The position numbers and the translations under genes are program-made. Source: Wenzhouxiangella limi (GTDB lineage: Bacteria > Pseudomonadota > Gammaproteobacteria > Xanthomonadales > Wenzhouxiangellaceae). From it: 64,000 nucleotides of DNA. The stretch spans positions 62,001-126,000 of the forward strand of contig NZ_JAAGSC010000037.1 in NCBI RefSeq assembly GCF_010499265.1. The letters run 5' to 3'. Shown here in pieces: positions 1 through 8,631 of the stretch (within the stretch, counting starts at the first letter, position 1; each line of letters opens with the position of its first letter). Below the pieces are notes generated by a model. The model worked only from the letters and a program-made list of their open reading frames with translations. It was not told where the DNA came from and did no database searches.

Positions 1-440
1 GGAGGCTCGAGCACTTGCTTTGCTTTAAGCCTTCGCGAGATCAGGCGTGCAGATTGCGACTGGGGGTCGACATTGATCACCAGGTCGTAATTGGCCGGCA
101 AGCCATGGACGAAAGACCGGCGCAACAGCAACTTGAGCGCCGGCTTTGGTGTTTGAATAGATTTTCTGACCGAAGAAAACGTTTTGAAAATATCGTTGAG
201 CCTGCCGCCGCCAACGATATCGATCTGCGCTGCTGGCCAGATTGATTCGATCTCCTGTACCAGCGGCGTGAGCATCAGTATGTTGCCGAGGCGATGGTTC
301 GGACGAATGATCGCGACCCGCTCCGGCGCCGTGTCGATTATTGATCTACCATCAGAAGACCGTTGAGTGAAGCGTCCGGCCAAAAACTCGACGATCTGGC
401 GCCGCCAGGCACGGCGCCTTCTGGAGGTCAGCCACTTCAT
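1..440 (-). CDS. Glycosyltransferase family 9 (heptosyltransferase-like), N-terminal part, runs off window
   Basis: Leftward open frame from an ATG at 440 that continues past base 1, about 146 codons visible. A basic N-terminus (MKWLTSRRRRAWRRQ) leads into the typical GT9 first Rossmann strand near residue 48: VAIIRPNHRLGNILMLTPLV, followed by IWPAAQIDIVGGGRLNDIF. GT9 enzymes such as WaaC, WaaF and WaaQ transfer heptose onto lipid A-core at the inner face of the inner membrane. The usual lGD at the end of the first strand is lGN here. The C-terminal catalytic half is outside the window, so acceptor and sugar cannot be judged. No neighbouring LPS gene is visible on this side; a GT2 and a kinase-like gene lie 10 kb away. 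Confidence 0.75.
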   Translation of the reverse strand, partial: MKWLTSRRRRAWRRQIVEFLAGRFTQRSSDGRSIIDTAPERVAIIRPNHRLGNILMLTPLVQEIESIWPAAQIDIVGGGRLNDIFKTFSSVRKSIQTPKPALKLLLRRSFVHGLPANYDLVINVDPQSQSARLISRRLKAKQVLEP

Positions 441-742
441 ACTCACTCACTCGTCTATCGGCCCCAGACGTACCATTGGCGTACCGTGTTTTACGCAAAA
501 TCAGGGGGCTTTGAAATCTGACCCATCGCCGGGAAACAAACAAGATTAAAGAAACTACCATCAGTTGAACACGTCTTTCAATCGAAAGCTGCGTTCAAGC
601 CAGTCCGGCTTACCTCACCCTTCAATGCGATCGCAGTAGAAGATTCGTCCATTGGAGAACCACCAGGTGCGGTCAATCTGCCGGACAGAACGGGTTGGGG
701 GAGACGCCGGGATCGGCAGACCGACAGGTCGCCCGCAGGGAT
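441..742. other. Intergenic stretch with no gene seen
   Basis: About 300 bases between the GT9 start and the end of the PLP-dehydratase gene. Short open frames exist but none looks like a protein family or has a clear ribosome binding site. No tRNA, repeat or strong terminator hairpin was recognised. It probably holds the GT9 promoter. Confidence 0.5.
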
Positions 743-1717
743 CTAGATTCTGGCAAGCAGCGTGCCCATGGCATCCAGATCGACATTCCCGCCGGTAACG
801 ATAATGCCCACACGCTGACCGGTCACCTCGATCTTGCCTTCAAGAAGTGCTGCCAAAGGCACCGCGCACGAGGGCTCGATGACGATCTTCATGCGCTCCC
901 AGACCTGGCGCATGGCATCGATAATCGCCGTCTCCGACACCGTGACCACATCGTCGACGTGGTCTCGTATGACGGCGAAGGTGAGCTCCCCCAGCGAGGT
1001 GCGCAGGCCGTCGGCGATGGTCGTGGTGCTGGCCACCGGCTCAATTTTTCCGGAACGAAAAGAGCGGGCCGCATCGTCGGCGTTGGCCGGTTCGGCCGCG
1101 ATCACCCGGCAGTCGGGCTTTAAGTGCTTGACCGCGATCGCCGTTCCGCTGATCAGGCCGCCGCCGCCGACCGGGGCGATTACCACATCCAGGCCGGGGC
1201 AGTCCTCGAGCAGTTCCCTGGCCGCCGTGCCCTGGCCGGCGATGACGTCGGAGTGGTCGTAGGGCGGGATGAACACCCCGCCGCGCTCGGCCAGCACGCG
1301 CTCGACCGCAGCGGCGCGCGCCGGGGTGTTGGGTTCGCAGAACACGATCTCGGCGCCGTAGTCGCGCACCGCCTCGATCTTGACCCGGGCGGCATTGTCG
1401 GGCATGACCACGGTGGCCGGATAGCCCTTCAATCGGGCCGCCAGTGCCACCGCCTGACCGTGGTTGCCCGAGGAGTGGGTGACGACGCCGCGCCGTCCCT
1501 GTTGGTCGGTGAGCGCGGCGATGGCGTTGCAGGCGCCGCGAAACTTGAACGCGCCCACCTTCTGGAAGTTCTCGCACTTGAAAAACAGCTCGGCCCCGGT
1601 CCGCTGGTCGAAATAGGCCGAGGTGAGGATGGGCGTGCGGTGGGCCAGGCCCTCGAGTCGGCGGACCGCCTGCTCGATGGCGGCAAAGTCGGGGATTGCG
1701 CGGTCTGAGTCGCTCAT
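743..1717 (-). CDS. Threonine/serine dehydratase-family PLP enzyme (fold type II)
   Basis: 324 aa from ATG at 1717. Fold type II PLP enzymes of this group deaminate L-threonine or L-serine to 2-oxo acids, or act as serine racemase or hydroxyaspartate ammonia-lyase. The PLP lysine is K58 in VGAFKFRGACNA, the substrate loop is THSSGNHGQAVALAA, and the phosphate-binding loop is APVGGGGLISG. The length fits the short catabolic or racemase type, because there is no C-terminal ACT-like regulatory domain as in biosynthetic IlvA. The frame stays open upstream to about 2548, but that part is antisense to the phospholipase D gene and has no homology. Exact substrate cannot be told from sequence. It is divergent from the next gene, sharing a gap of about 105 bp. 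Confidence 0.85.
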   Translation of the reverse strand: MSDSDRAIPDFAAIEQAVRRLEGLAHRTPILTSAYFDQRTGAELFFKCENFQKVGAFKFRGACNAIAALTDQQGRRGVVTHSSGNHGQAVALAARLKGYPATVVMPDNAARVKIEAVRDYGAEIVFCEPNTPARAAAVERVLAERGGVFIPPYDHSDVIAGQGTAARELLEDCPGLDVVIAPVGGGGLISGTAIAVKHLKPDCRVIAAEPANADDAARSFRSGKIEPVASTTTIADGLRTSLGELTFAVIRDHVDDVVTVSETAIIDAMRQVWERMKIVIEPSCAVPLAALLEGKIEVTGQRVGIIVTGGNVDLDAMGTLLARI

Positions 1718-1822
1718 GGCGCCATTATCCACCAGGCGGCGCGCTTGATGTCCTGATGGGGGCCTGGTGGGCCACCCGGCTATACTGGCGACTGCGCCAA
1801 GACCACAAAGACTCGGGGTTGC

Positions 1823-3268
1823 ATGGCTGGACGAACAAAGCTCGACTGGCGCTGGATCTGCACCGCGCTTTTGCTGCTGTGGATCGGCACGGGCGCGTGG
1901 CACGTCTGGAAACCCCTGCCGGAGGGCCTGGATGTGGCCGGGCCGCTGCGCGAGATCGTGGCCGTGGAGTTCCTCGCCGATCTGACCTGGGTCGACCAGA
2001 GCGGTCAGCGCCGCACCGAGCATGAGATTTTCGACCGCAAGCTGGAGTTGATCGATCAGGCCGAAAAGCTGATCGTGGCCGATCTGTTCCTGTTCAACGA
2101 GTTTGCCGGCGATCCCGACGGCAAAGACCTGCGGCCGCTGGCTGATGCCCTGACCGGCGCGCTGATCGAGCGCAAAAACGAGCTTCCGGAGCTGCGCATC
2201 ATCTTTATCACCGACCCGATCAATACCCTCTACGGCGGCGTCGAGTCGCCGCACCTCGAGGCGCTTCGGGCCGCGGGCGTGGACGTCGTCGTCACCGATC
2301 TTAAACCGTTGCGCGACTCCAATCCGCTCTGGTCGGCGACATGGCGGCTGTGCTGCCAGTGGTTCGGCAACGCCAACAGCGGCGGCTGGCTGCCAAACCC
2401 GGTCGGGGAACAGAAAGTGGGGCTGCGCACCTGGCTGCGGGTGGCCAATTTCAAGGCCAATCACCGCAAGACCCTGATCGTCGACCGGGGCCCGGACTGG
2501 ACCGCGCTGGTGACCTCGGCCAACCCGCACGATGCCTCCAGCGCCCACGGCAACAGCGCGCTGGTGGTGACCGGGCCGGCCGCGCTGGACGTGCTCGAAA
2601 CCGAACGCGCCATCGCTGCGTTCTCAAAACCGGGTCTGGAATGGCCGTTGGCAGGATCTTCGGACGCCGCGACCGTCGCCGGGGTGCGCGCACGCGTGCT
2701 GACCGAGGCCGCGATTCGGGACGCGGCGATCGCCGCTCTGGACGAGGCCGGGCCCGGCAGCCAGGTGGATCTGGCAATGTTTTATCTCTCGCATCGCGGC
2801 GTGATCCGCGCCCTGGCCCGCGCCAGCGCCAGAGGGGCCCGGCTTCGACTGCTGCTCGACCCCAACGAGCACGCTTTCGGACGCCGCAAGAACGGCGTGC
2901 CCAATCGACCGGTAGCCGCCGAATTGCGCCGGCACGATATCGAGATTCGCTGGTGCCACACGACCGGCGAGCAATGCCACAGCAAGCAGTTGCTTGTCCG
3001 CTACCGCGACGGCGCGGCCCGCTTGATCAGCGGATCGGCCAACTACACCCGGCGCAACCTCGACAACTTCAACCCCGAAACCGTGCTGGAGTTGGTCGGC
3101 AGCCGCCAGGCCCCGGTCATGCGCGAAGCGGCGGCCTGGTTCGAGCGACGCTGGACCAACGACGACGGGCGCTCGTTCAGCCTCGACTACGAGCGCTACG
3201 CCGACGAGCACTGGATCCGCTACTGGCAGTACCGGATCATGGAAGCCACCGGCCTGTCGACGTTTTAA
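1823..3268 (+). CDS. Phospholipase D-like domain protein, membrane-anchored
   Basis: 481 aa. An N-terminal hydrophobic segment (about residues 9-27, WICTALLLLWIGTGAW) suggests an inner-membrane anchor or uncleaved signal with the rest periplasmic. Two PLD half-sites are present. The first reads NHRKTLIVD with a following TSANPHD. The second reads HSKQLLVR with a following SGSANYTRRN. PLD enzymes use the paired HxK motifs to hydrolyse or transfer phosphodiesters, for example phosphatidyl groups. The second site has Arg where the canonical HxKxxxxD has Asp. Substrate is unknown; cardiolipin synthase or phospholipid hydrolase are possible. The gene stands alone and converges with the short-chain dehydrogenase. 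Confidence 0.8.
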   Translation: MAGRTKLDWRWICTALLLLWIGTGAWHVWKPLPEGLDVAGPLREIVAVEFLADLTWVDQSGQRRTEHEIFDRKLELIDQAEKLIVADLFLFNEFAGDPDGKDLRPLADALTGALIERKNELPELRIIFITDPINTLYGGVESPHLEALRAAGVDVVVTDLKPLRDSNPLWSATWRLCCQWFGNANSGGWLPNPVGEQKVGLRTWLRVANFKANHRKTLIVDRGPDWTALVTSANPHDASSAHGNSALVVTGPAALDVLETERAIAAFSKPGLEWPLAGSSDAATVAGVRARVLTEAAIRDAAIAALDEAGPGSQVDLAMFYLSHRGVIRALARASARGARLRLLLDPNEHAFGRRKNGVPNRPVAAELRRHDIEIRWCHTTGEQCHSKQLLVRYRDGAARLISGSANYTRRNLDNFNPETVLELVGSRQAPVMREAAAWFERRWTNDDGRSFSLDYERYADEHWIRYWQYRIMEATGLSTF

Positions 3269-3299
3269 AACCGCGTCACCACCGGGCGCTGATTGCCAA

Positions 3300-4235
3300 T
3301 CAGTCGGCCTGGCCTCTCAGGTAGGTCACCAGGTCTTCGGCCGAATGCGGTGAGCGGCGGGTCCAGGCAAACTCATGCTCGGGCTGCAGTGATCGATCCA
3401 GCCAGATGCCGCCGGCTGACGGTGGCGACGGACGCTGTTCGGCCAGCCAGAGGACCGTGTCCGCGCCCTGCTCGGGGGTCCGCAACACCCGCTGGAGCGC
3501 GCGCCGAAAAACCGGCAGCGAGGTCCTTACACCCTCGGTGTCGACCCAACCCGGGTGCATTACCTGCACGACCGGCTCGCCCTGCCAGCGATTGTTCCAC
3601 CCGCGCGTCAGCTCCACCATGGCGCGCTTGTGCATGGCGTAGGCGGTCATGCCGTCGAACGCGTCGGGATCCATGCAGTTCATGGGCTCGAGCTTCAGCG
3701 GCGAGCCATACATACCGCCGGAGGAGACGTTGATGACGAGCCCTTGCGGGACCAGATGACCCGCCGCCTTCAATTCTTCGGTCAGCACGAAAGGCCCCAG
3801 CAGGTTGGTCGCGAACGAGGTCTCGAATCCCTCTGTCGTCGTCTGATACTCGTTGAGCAAAACCCCGACGTTGTTAACCAGTACATCGATTGGCCTGGTT
3901 TGCACCGACCGTTTCGAAGGCAGGCGGCGAAGCTCCGACAGCAGCGACAGGTCGGCCATAAGGGGCACCAGCCGACCGGGCTTGTCGGCCTCGCTCTTGA
4001 GTTCTTTCAGCCGGTCCCTGCTGCGGCCGACGGCCAGCACCCGGGCACCAGATCGATTGGCCTGCAGGGCAATGGCCCGGCCGATACCCCCGGTGGCCCC
4101 GGTCACCAGCCAGGTCTGGCCGCTGAAGTCCGGCGCAATTGGCGCCTGGCCGGCGAGCGCCCGACGATAGCCGAGCACGCTGAAGCTGCGGACAAAACGA
4201 GTGTAGAAAAAAAGACTGGCGAGCGATCGAAACAC
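3300..4235 (-). CDS. Short-chain dehydrogenase/reductase, DHRS12-like
   Basis: 311 aa from a GTG at 4235 (no in-frame ATG fits the family). The Rossmann cofactor motif is TGATGGIGRAIAL near residue 46, NNVG follows the central strand, the catalytic serine lies in NVSSGGMYG, and the active-site tyrosine and lysine are in YAMHKRA. The N-terminal extension (FFYTRFVRSFSVLGYRRA) and the C-terminal GGIWLDRSLQPEHEF stretch resemble SDR family member 12 proteins, which are NAD(P)H-dependent oxidoreductases of uncertain substrate. It stands alone, convergent with the phospholipase D gene and divergent from the flavoprotein gene. Confidence 0.85.
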   Translation of the reverse strand: MFRSLASLFFYTRFVRSFSVLGYRRALAGQAPIAPDFSGQTWLVTGATGGIGRAIALQANRSGARVLAVGRSRDRLKELKSEADKPGRLVPLMADLSLLSELRRLPSKRSVQTRPIDVLVNNVGVLLNEYQTTTEGFETSFATNLLGPFVLTEELKAAGHLVPQGLVINVSSGGMYGSPLKLEPMNCMDPDAFDGMTAYAMHKRAMVELTRGWNNRWQGEPVVQVMHPGWVDTEGVRTSLPVFRRALQRVLRTPEQGADTVLWLAEQRPSPPSAGGIWLDRSLQPEHEFAWTRRSPHSAEDLVTYLRGQAD

Positions 4236-4387
4236 GACGGATAGGCGAGTCAGTCAGGCCGGTCCGCATTATCGACGCGGCATCAGATCATCCTGTCAAC
4301 GGCAGCCTCAATGAAAGCCGCTCTGGCCCGCGCCGGTCCGGTTTGGCGTTACTGTTGACTCGTCCCCCTTCTCAAGGAGCAGCCAGC

Positions 4388-5830
4388 ATGCCAGATCGCA
4401 AAGTCGACGTGGCCGTCATCGGCGGTGGCACGGCCGGAATGGTGGCGTATCGCCAGGCCAGGAAACACACCGAAAGCGTGGTCCTGATCGAGGCCGAACA
4501 GTTCGGTACCACCTGTGCCCGGGTCGGCTGCATGCCCAGCAAGCTGCTGATCGCGGCCGCCGAATCGGCCCACTCGGCCCACCACGCCCAGCGCTTCGGC
4601 ATTCATGCCGGCCCGGTGCGGGTCGATGGACAGGCGGTGATGAACCGCGTTCGGCGCCATCGCGATCGCTTTGTCGGCGGCGTGCTCGACGCGATTGAAA
4701 AGATTCCCGAGGACGATCGCATCCTGGGTCGGGCGCGCTTCGTCGATCGCCATACCCTCAAGGTCGGCGAGGATCTGACGGTGCACGCAGGCCGCGTCGT
4801 CATTGCCACGGGCTCGCGCACCAAGGTGCTGCCATTTCTTGAAGAGGCCGGCTCACGGCTGATCACCAGCGACGACATTTTCGACTGGTCCGAGTTGCCC
4901 GAGTCGGTGGTCGTTTTTGGCCCCGGCGTGATCGGTCTGGAGCTCGGCCAGGCGCTGTCGCGGCTGGGGGTGCGGGTGCGCATGTTCGGCGTCGGCGGGC
5001 TGGTCGGCCCGATTCGCGATCCCGAGATTCGTCAGATCGCGCTCGAGACCTTCAACCAGGAGTTCCCGCTGGACGCCGACAGCAAGGTTCGCGAGATTCG
5101 CGAAACCGAGCGCGGCGTCCAGGTCACCTTCGACGACAGCGACGGTGATGAAGCCACCGAGACGTTCGACTACCTGCTCGCCGCCACCGGCCGTCGACCC
5201 AACGTCGACGGGCTCAACCTCGACGCTGCAGAGCTGGAGCTTGATGACGACGGGATGCCACTGTTCGACCCCTACACCACCCAATGCGGCAACAGCCCGG
5301 TGTTCATTGCCGGAGATGCCAACAATCGCCTGCCGCTGCTGCACGAAGCCGCCGACGAAGGCCGCATTGCCGGCGCCAACGCCGGGCGCTGGCCCGACGT
5401 ATGCACCGGCCTGCGGCGCACCCCGCTGACGGTGGTTTTTACCGACCCGCAGATCGCCGCCTGCGGGCGCACCCTCCAGGAGACCGCCGAGCACTGCCGC
5501 GGCTGCTACGCGGTCGGCTCGCTGAACTTCCGCAACCAGGGCCGCAGCCGGGTCATGGGCAAGAGCCGCGGCCTGCTGCGGGTCTATGGCGAGCACGGCA
5601 GCGGCCGGTTCATGGGCGCGGAGATGTTCGGCCCGGCCGCCGAACACATCGCCCACCTGCTGGCCTGGTCGGCGCAGCAGCACATGAGCGTCGACCAGAT
5701 GCTCGACATGCCCTATTACCACCCGGTCATCGAGGAAGGATTGCGAACGGCGCTGCAGGATCTGGCCGCCCAGCTCAAGCGGGGTCCGGAGCGCGCCGGC
5801 GACTGCATGGACTGCGGTCCCGGCGCCTGA
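4388..5830 (+). CDS. Dihydrolipoyl dehydrogenase-like pyridine nucleotide-disulfide oxidoreductase
   Basis: 480 aa. Start at ATG 4388, placed by an AAGGAG ribosome site at 4374-4379; an upstream in-frame ATG at 4343 adds an unrelated tail. FAD site VAVIGGGTAGM, redox-active pair C43/C48 in TTCARVGCMPSKLL, NAD(P) site VVFGPGVIGLELGQAL, second FAD motif FIAGDANN, and the C-terminal dimer-interface base HPVIEE (His...Glu). The family couples FAD, an active disulfide and NAD(P)H: E3 of 2-oxoacid dehydrogenases, or mercuric, glutathione or soluble transhydrogenase-type reductases. No E1/E2 genes are nearby, so an E3 role is unproven. The protein ends in CMDCGPGA, an extra CxxC that is not usual in the family. 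Confidence 0.85.
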   Translation: MPDRKVDVAVIGGGTAGMVAYRQARKHTESVVLIEAEQFGTTCARVGCMPSKLLIAAAESAHSAHHAQRFGIHAGPVRVDGQAVMNRVRRHRDRFVGGVLDAIEKIPEDDRILGRARFVDRHTLKVGEDLTVHAGRVVIATGSRTKVLPFLEEAGSRLITSDDIFDWSELPESVVVFGPGVIGLELGQALSRLGVRVRMFGVGGLVGPIRDPEIRQIALETFNQEFPLDADSKVREIRETERGVQVTFDDSDGDEATETFDYLLAATGRRPNVDGLNLDAAELELDDDGMPLFDPYTTQCGNSPVFIAGDANNRLPLLHEAADEGRIAGANAGRWPDVCTGLRRTPLTVVFTDPQIAACGRTLQETAEHCRGCYAVGSLNFRNQGRSRVMGKSRGLLRVYGEHGSGRFMGAEMFGPAAEHIAHLLAWSAQQHMSVDQMLDMPYYHPVIEEGLRTALQDLAAQLKRGPERAGDCMDCGPGA

Positions 5831-5909
5831 GCGTTGAACAATTGGCCAGCCGAGTCATCTCAATGCGCAACCAGTCGAGATCGAATGTTCGCCGGATTTT
5901 CTCCCGAAA

Positions 5910-6323
5910 TCAGCGCAAGAGAATCAGCCGGGGAACCGCATCCGACCCCGCCCATACGATGGCATTCTGATCAAAAAGCCGACCCAGTTCCCGCGCCGGC
6001 GCCAGCGCCAGACCACCCACGAGAAAGCCCGGCTCGGCCGGCCAGCGGCCCGCGGGGTCCAGACCAAGCGTGGGGCTGTGCGGCCAGTGCGCGCGCCTGA
6101 TTCGGGCCGCGAGTGCTGCAGTGGCGCTTTGATTGACGCGCTCGTCTACACGTTGTCCGGCCGGGTTGCAGGCGGTCAGCAGCGCGCTGCAGTCAACCTT
6201 ATGAGCCAGCTGCCAGGCCGCAAGCTCGGGGCTGGCCTGGTCAATCTTCAAGTCAAAACGATCCGCTATCCGGTAGAGCGCCGCGCGGTAGGCAGCGATC
6301 AAGGCGCCATCCAGCCGGCTCAA
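5910..6323 (-). CDS. DUF3293 domain protein
   Basis: About 137 aa if translation starts at the TTG at 6323, just after the stop of the upstream channel gene; an ATG at 6401 would give 163 aa but overlap that gene by 62 bases. The body carries the DUF3293 pattern: ALLTACNPAGQRVDERVNQSA, then LDPAGRWPAEPGFLVGGLAL. The function of the family is unknown. It is probably co-transcribed with the channel gene. The start is the uncertain part; the family assignment is good. Confidence 0.7.
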   Translation of the reverse strand: MSRLDGALIAAYRAALYRIADRFDLKIDQASPELAAWQLAHKVDCSALLTACNPAGQRVDERVNQSATAALAARIRRAHWPHSPTLGLDPAGRWPAEPGFLVGGLALAPARELGRLFDQNAIVWAGSDAVPRLILLR

Positions 6324-6339
6324 GCTGCCAATCGCCCCG

Positions 6340-8064
6340 TCAACTGCGCGCCGGCCGTTCGCCGACGAGTTTTTTGAGCAGCCAGCCCTGCTGCAGCTCA
6401 TCGCCGGTCAGCGCCCGGTAGGCCGCGGCCTCGTTTTCGAGCAGGCTCTGCATTCGCCTTACCAGCGCCGGCGGACAGGCGACCAGCAAGCGGTCGCCGC
6501 TTTCCAGTCGGGTTGCAGCGTCGGGCAGCAGCTGGTCGTCGTCGCCGCGGGTCAGCATCAACACTTCCACCGGGACCTTTTCCCCGGGTCTGCCGGGGTG
6601 GCGCTGGAAAAGGCTGACGTCGATTCCGAAGCCTTGCTCCTTAAGCCAGTGCAGCGCCGGCGCGCGCTTTTTGCTCAGGCGCACGGTGAACAGCTCGGGC
6701 TGTTCCGGGGTTTCAGCCTGGTCGGGGTCTGGCGCAATGCGTTCGAGAATCCGGGCCGCGACCGCGTCTTCGACCTCGTCGAGGCGCCGGAACAGATGGC
6801 TGAGCAGCGGCGAGCGGATGTGGCTGACGATGGTCCCGGCGATCAGCTCTCCCGGCTGGGCGAGGAAGTCCGGCTCGGCTGCGCGAAACAGCGGTTCGCT
6901 CGACCACTGGTTGGCCAGCACCGCGCTGAACAGCCCGTCGTTGAGCTCGCGCGCGGTGATGACGATGGACAGGTTATCGACATCATCGCGCGTGGTGGCC
7001 AAGATACCGACCGCCTCTTCAATTCCGGCCTCTCTGAGGGTTTCGGCCTGGGTGCCCCGGCCACCGATGGCGCCTTCCGGCAAGCCGGGCAGATCGATGT
7101 TTTCCTCGATCACCTTGACGTCGATCTTGAGCTCCCGCAAAAGTCGGTAGACCGAGCGCCCGAAGCGCCCGAAACCGCACAAGACCCAGCGTCCCGAGGG
7201 CGGGTCCGGCAGCGCCGGGATGGGGCTGCCCGGCGGCGAATGCAGCCACTGATAGAGACGATAGGCGTGCGGTCGCGTCAACAGCAGGCGCAGGCGGCGG
7301 ACAAACTCATCGGTCGGCGTGACGACGTGGGCGGTATCGAAGGAGCGCATGTTGTCGGCGACCGATTTTTCGTCGGCGCGGGCGTAGACCGCCGTGCGCT
7401 GGTTGATCAGCCGCGCGGTCACGGCCACTTTGAGGTTGACCTGGTCATTGGCGGTTGCCGCCAGCACGCCGGCGCACCAGCGACTCTGCAGCCCGGCCGA
7501 AATGAGGTTCTCAGGCAAGCGCGCGTCCATGCAATAGCCGTGGATCGGGAAGCGATGGGTTTCCACCGACAGCGCGTCGATCTTTTCCGGCGCATCGTCG
7601 ATCACGACCACCGGGTGGCGAAGCTCGCTCAGGCTTCGCGCCAGCAGCCGCCCGGTATCGCCGAAGCCGCACAGCAGGTAGAACGGCTGATCGTAGTTGC
7701 GCACGGCGCGCCGAAAGCGGGCCCCGCGCAGCGCCTGAGAAAAGGCCGGGTCCTGCATCAGGGAGATGATGCTGCCGATCGAAAACAGCCACGCAATCAC
7801 GGTCAGGTAGATGCTGACCATGGTCCACAAGCGCTGCGCCTTGCTGAATTCGTAGGGCACCTCGCCAAACCCGATCGTGCTGCCGGTGTAGCTGACCACG
7901 TAAAAAGCCTCGAACACGCTCATGCGCCAGGGGTTGCCGTCGGCATCGGTGCCGGGCATGAGGGTAAAGCCGACGGTGGCGATGGAGTAGGCCGAGATCA
8001 AAACGATCAGCGGCACCCGCATGCGGCGGAAGAACAGCAGGGCGGTGGAACGGCGCATGGCCAC
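6340..8064 (-). CDS. Potassium channel family protein with two RCK (TrkA-N/TrkA-C) modules
   Basis: 574 aa from GTG 8064; ATG 8058 two codons in is equally possible. Two N-terminal membrane helices flank a pore loop with selectivity filter T63-I-G-F-G-E. A TM2 helix (VSIYLTVIAWLFSIGSIISL) leads to two cytoplasmic nucleotide-binding RCK modules with FYLLCGFGDTGRLLARS near residue 130 and WVLCGFGRFGRSVYRLL near 290, and a TrkA-C-like end. RCK channels are gated by ligands such as Ca2+, ATP/ADP or NAD(H). TIGFGE replaces the common TVGYGD, so ion selectivity needs testing. The gene lies 7 bases after the DUF6394 membrane protein gene, probably one operon. Confidence 0.85.
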   Translation of the reverse strand: MAMRRSTALLFFRRMRVPLIVLISAYSIATVGFTLMPGTDADGNPWRMSVFEAFYVVSYTGSTIGFGEVPYEFSKAQRLWTMVSIYLTVIAWLFSIGSIISLMQDPAFSQALRGARFRRAVRNYDQPFYLLCGFGDTGRLLARSLSELRHPVVVIDDAPEKIDALSVETHRFPIHGYCMDARLPENLISAGLQSRWCAGVLAATANDQVNLKVAVTARLINQRTAVYARADEKSVADNMRSFDTAHVVTPTDEFVRRLRLLLTRPHAYRLYQWLHSPPGSPIPALPDPPSGRWVLCGFGRFGRSVYRLLRELKIDVKVIEENIDLPGLPEGAIGGRGTQAETLREAGIEEAVGILATTRDDVDNLSIVITARELNDGLFSAVLANQWSSEPLFRAAEPDFLAQPGELIAGTIVSHIRSPLLSHLFRRLDEVEDAVAARILERIAPDPDQAETPEQPELFTVRLSKKRAPALHWLKEQGFGIDVSLFQRHPGRPGEKVPVEVLMLTRGDDDQLLPDAATRLESGDRLLVACPPALVRRMQSLLENEAAAYRALTGDELQQGWLLKKLVGERPARS

Positions 8065-8071
8065 GGGCGGA

Positions 8072-8455
8072 CTAGCGGCTCAGCCCGGCGGTTTCCATGG
8101 TCAGGAGCACGACCGAGAGCAAATTGGCCAGCAGGGCGCCACCCGACAGCGACACCACGCTGGCCATCACTCCCGGGGTCAAGCCGATGTCGAAGACGTG
8201 CACCGACAGAACCCACACCGAGACCGCGGCCAGCAGCTGCAGATCCACCACCAGACTGGAGGCCAGCAGCATGGCGCTCATCTGCGAGCGCTCACCGAGT
8301 TTCATGATCGTGGCGATCAGACCCACCACCAGGGCGGCAAACAGCTCGTAGACGTTGTGGTGATCGGGATTGTCGATTTCGCCCAGAAAGAATCCAAAAT
8401 TCAGGGTCAGTGCCAGCAGGACAAAAAACCCGAAGATCACCTTGCTCATGTTCAT
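8072..8455 (-). CDS. DUF6394 family small membrane protein
   Basis: 127 aa with four predicted membrane helices: VIFGFFVLLALTLNFGFFLG, VYELFAALVVGLIATIM, SAMLLASSLVVDLQLLAAVSVW and MASVVSLSGGALLANLLSVVLL. I recognise it as DUF6394, a family of unknown function. Start at ATG 8455 (MNMSK); a second ATG two codons in is possible. It sits directly upstream of the RCK potassium channel, and this pairing hints that it is an accessory subunit of that channel. That role is inference only. Confidence 0.7.
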   Translation of the reverse strand: MNMSKVIFGFFVLLALTLNFGFFLGEIDNPDHHNVYELFAALVVGLIATIMKLGERSQMSAMLLASSLVVDLQLLAAVSVWVLSVHVFDIGLTPGVMASVVSLSGGALLANLLSVVLLTMETAGLSR

Positions 8456-8532
8456 GGCGCTATCTCATCGATCGAATTCGGCTCCATTATGCATGGCCGT
8501 GCCGGGCGCAGACTCCGATTTGCCGCCCGGGA

Positions 8533-8561
8533 CTGGCAGCGCCGAGCGCTGTCCCTATAAT
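8533..8561 (+). promoter_or_regulatory. Predicted sigma-70 promoter of the superoxide dismutase gene
   Basis: A perfect TATAAT at 8556-8561 is preceded after 17 bases by CTGGCA at 8533-8538, which matches four of six bases of TTGACA. Transcription would start near 8568, giving a leader of about 64 bases before the ATG at 8632. Confidence 0.5.
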
Positions 8562-8631
8562 GGGTATTGGCGGCGCACTTTTAACAAACCGCTGGAGACA
8601 CTTGGATTCGCACTGCTTCGAGGAGACGAAC

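Noticed and set aside
1725-1733. DnaA-box-like TTATCCACC
   Set aside because: Single site with one mismatch, far from other boxes or AT-rich DNA.
1718-2548. Long open extension of the PLP-dehydratase frame
   Set aside because: Antisense to the phospholipase D gene, no homology, and the normal protein start is at 1717.
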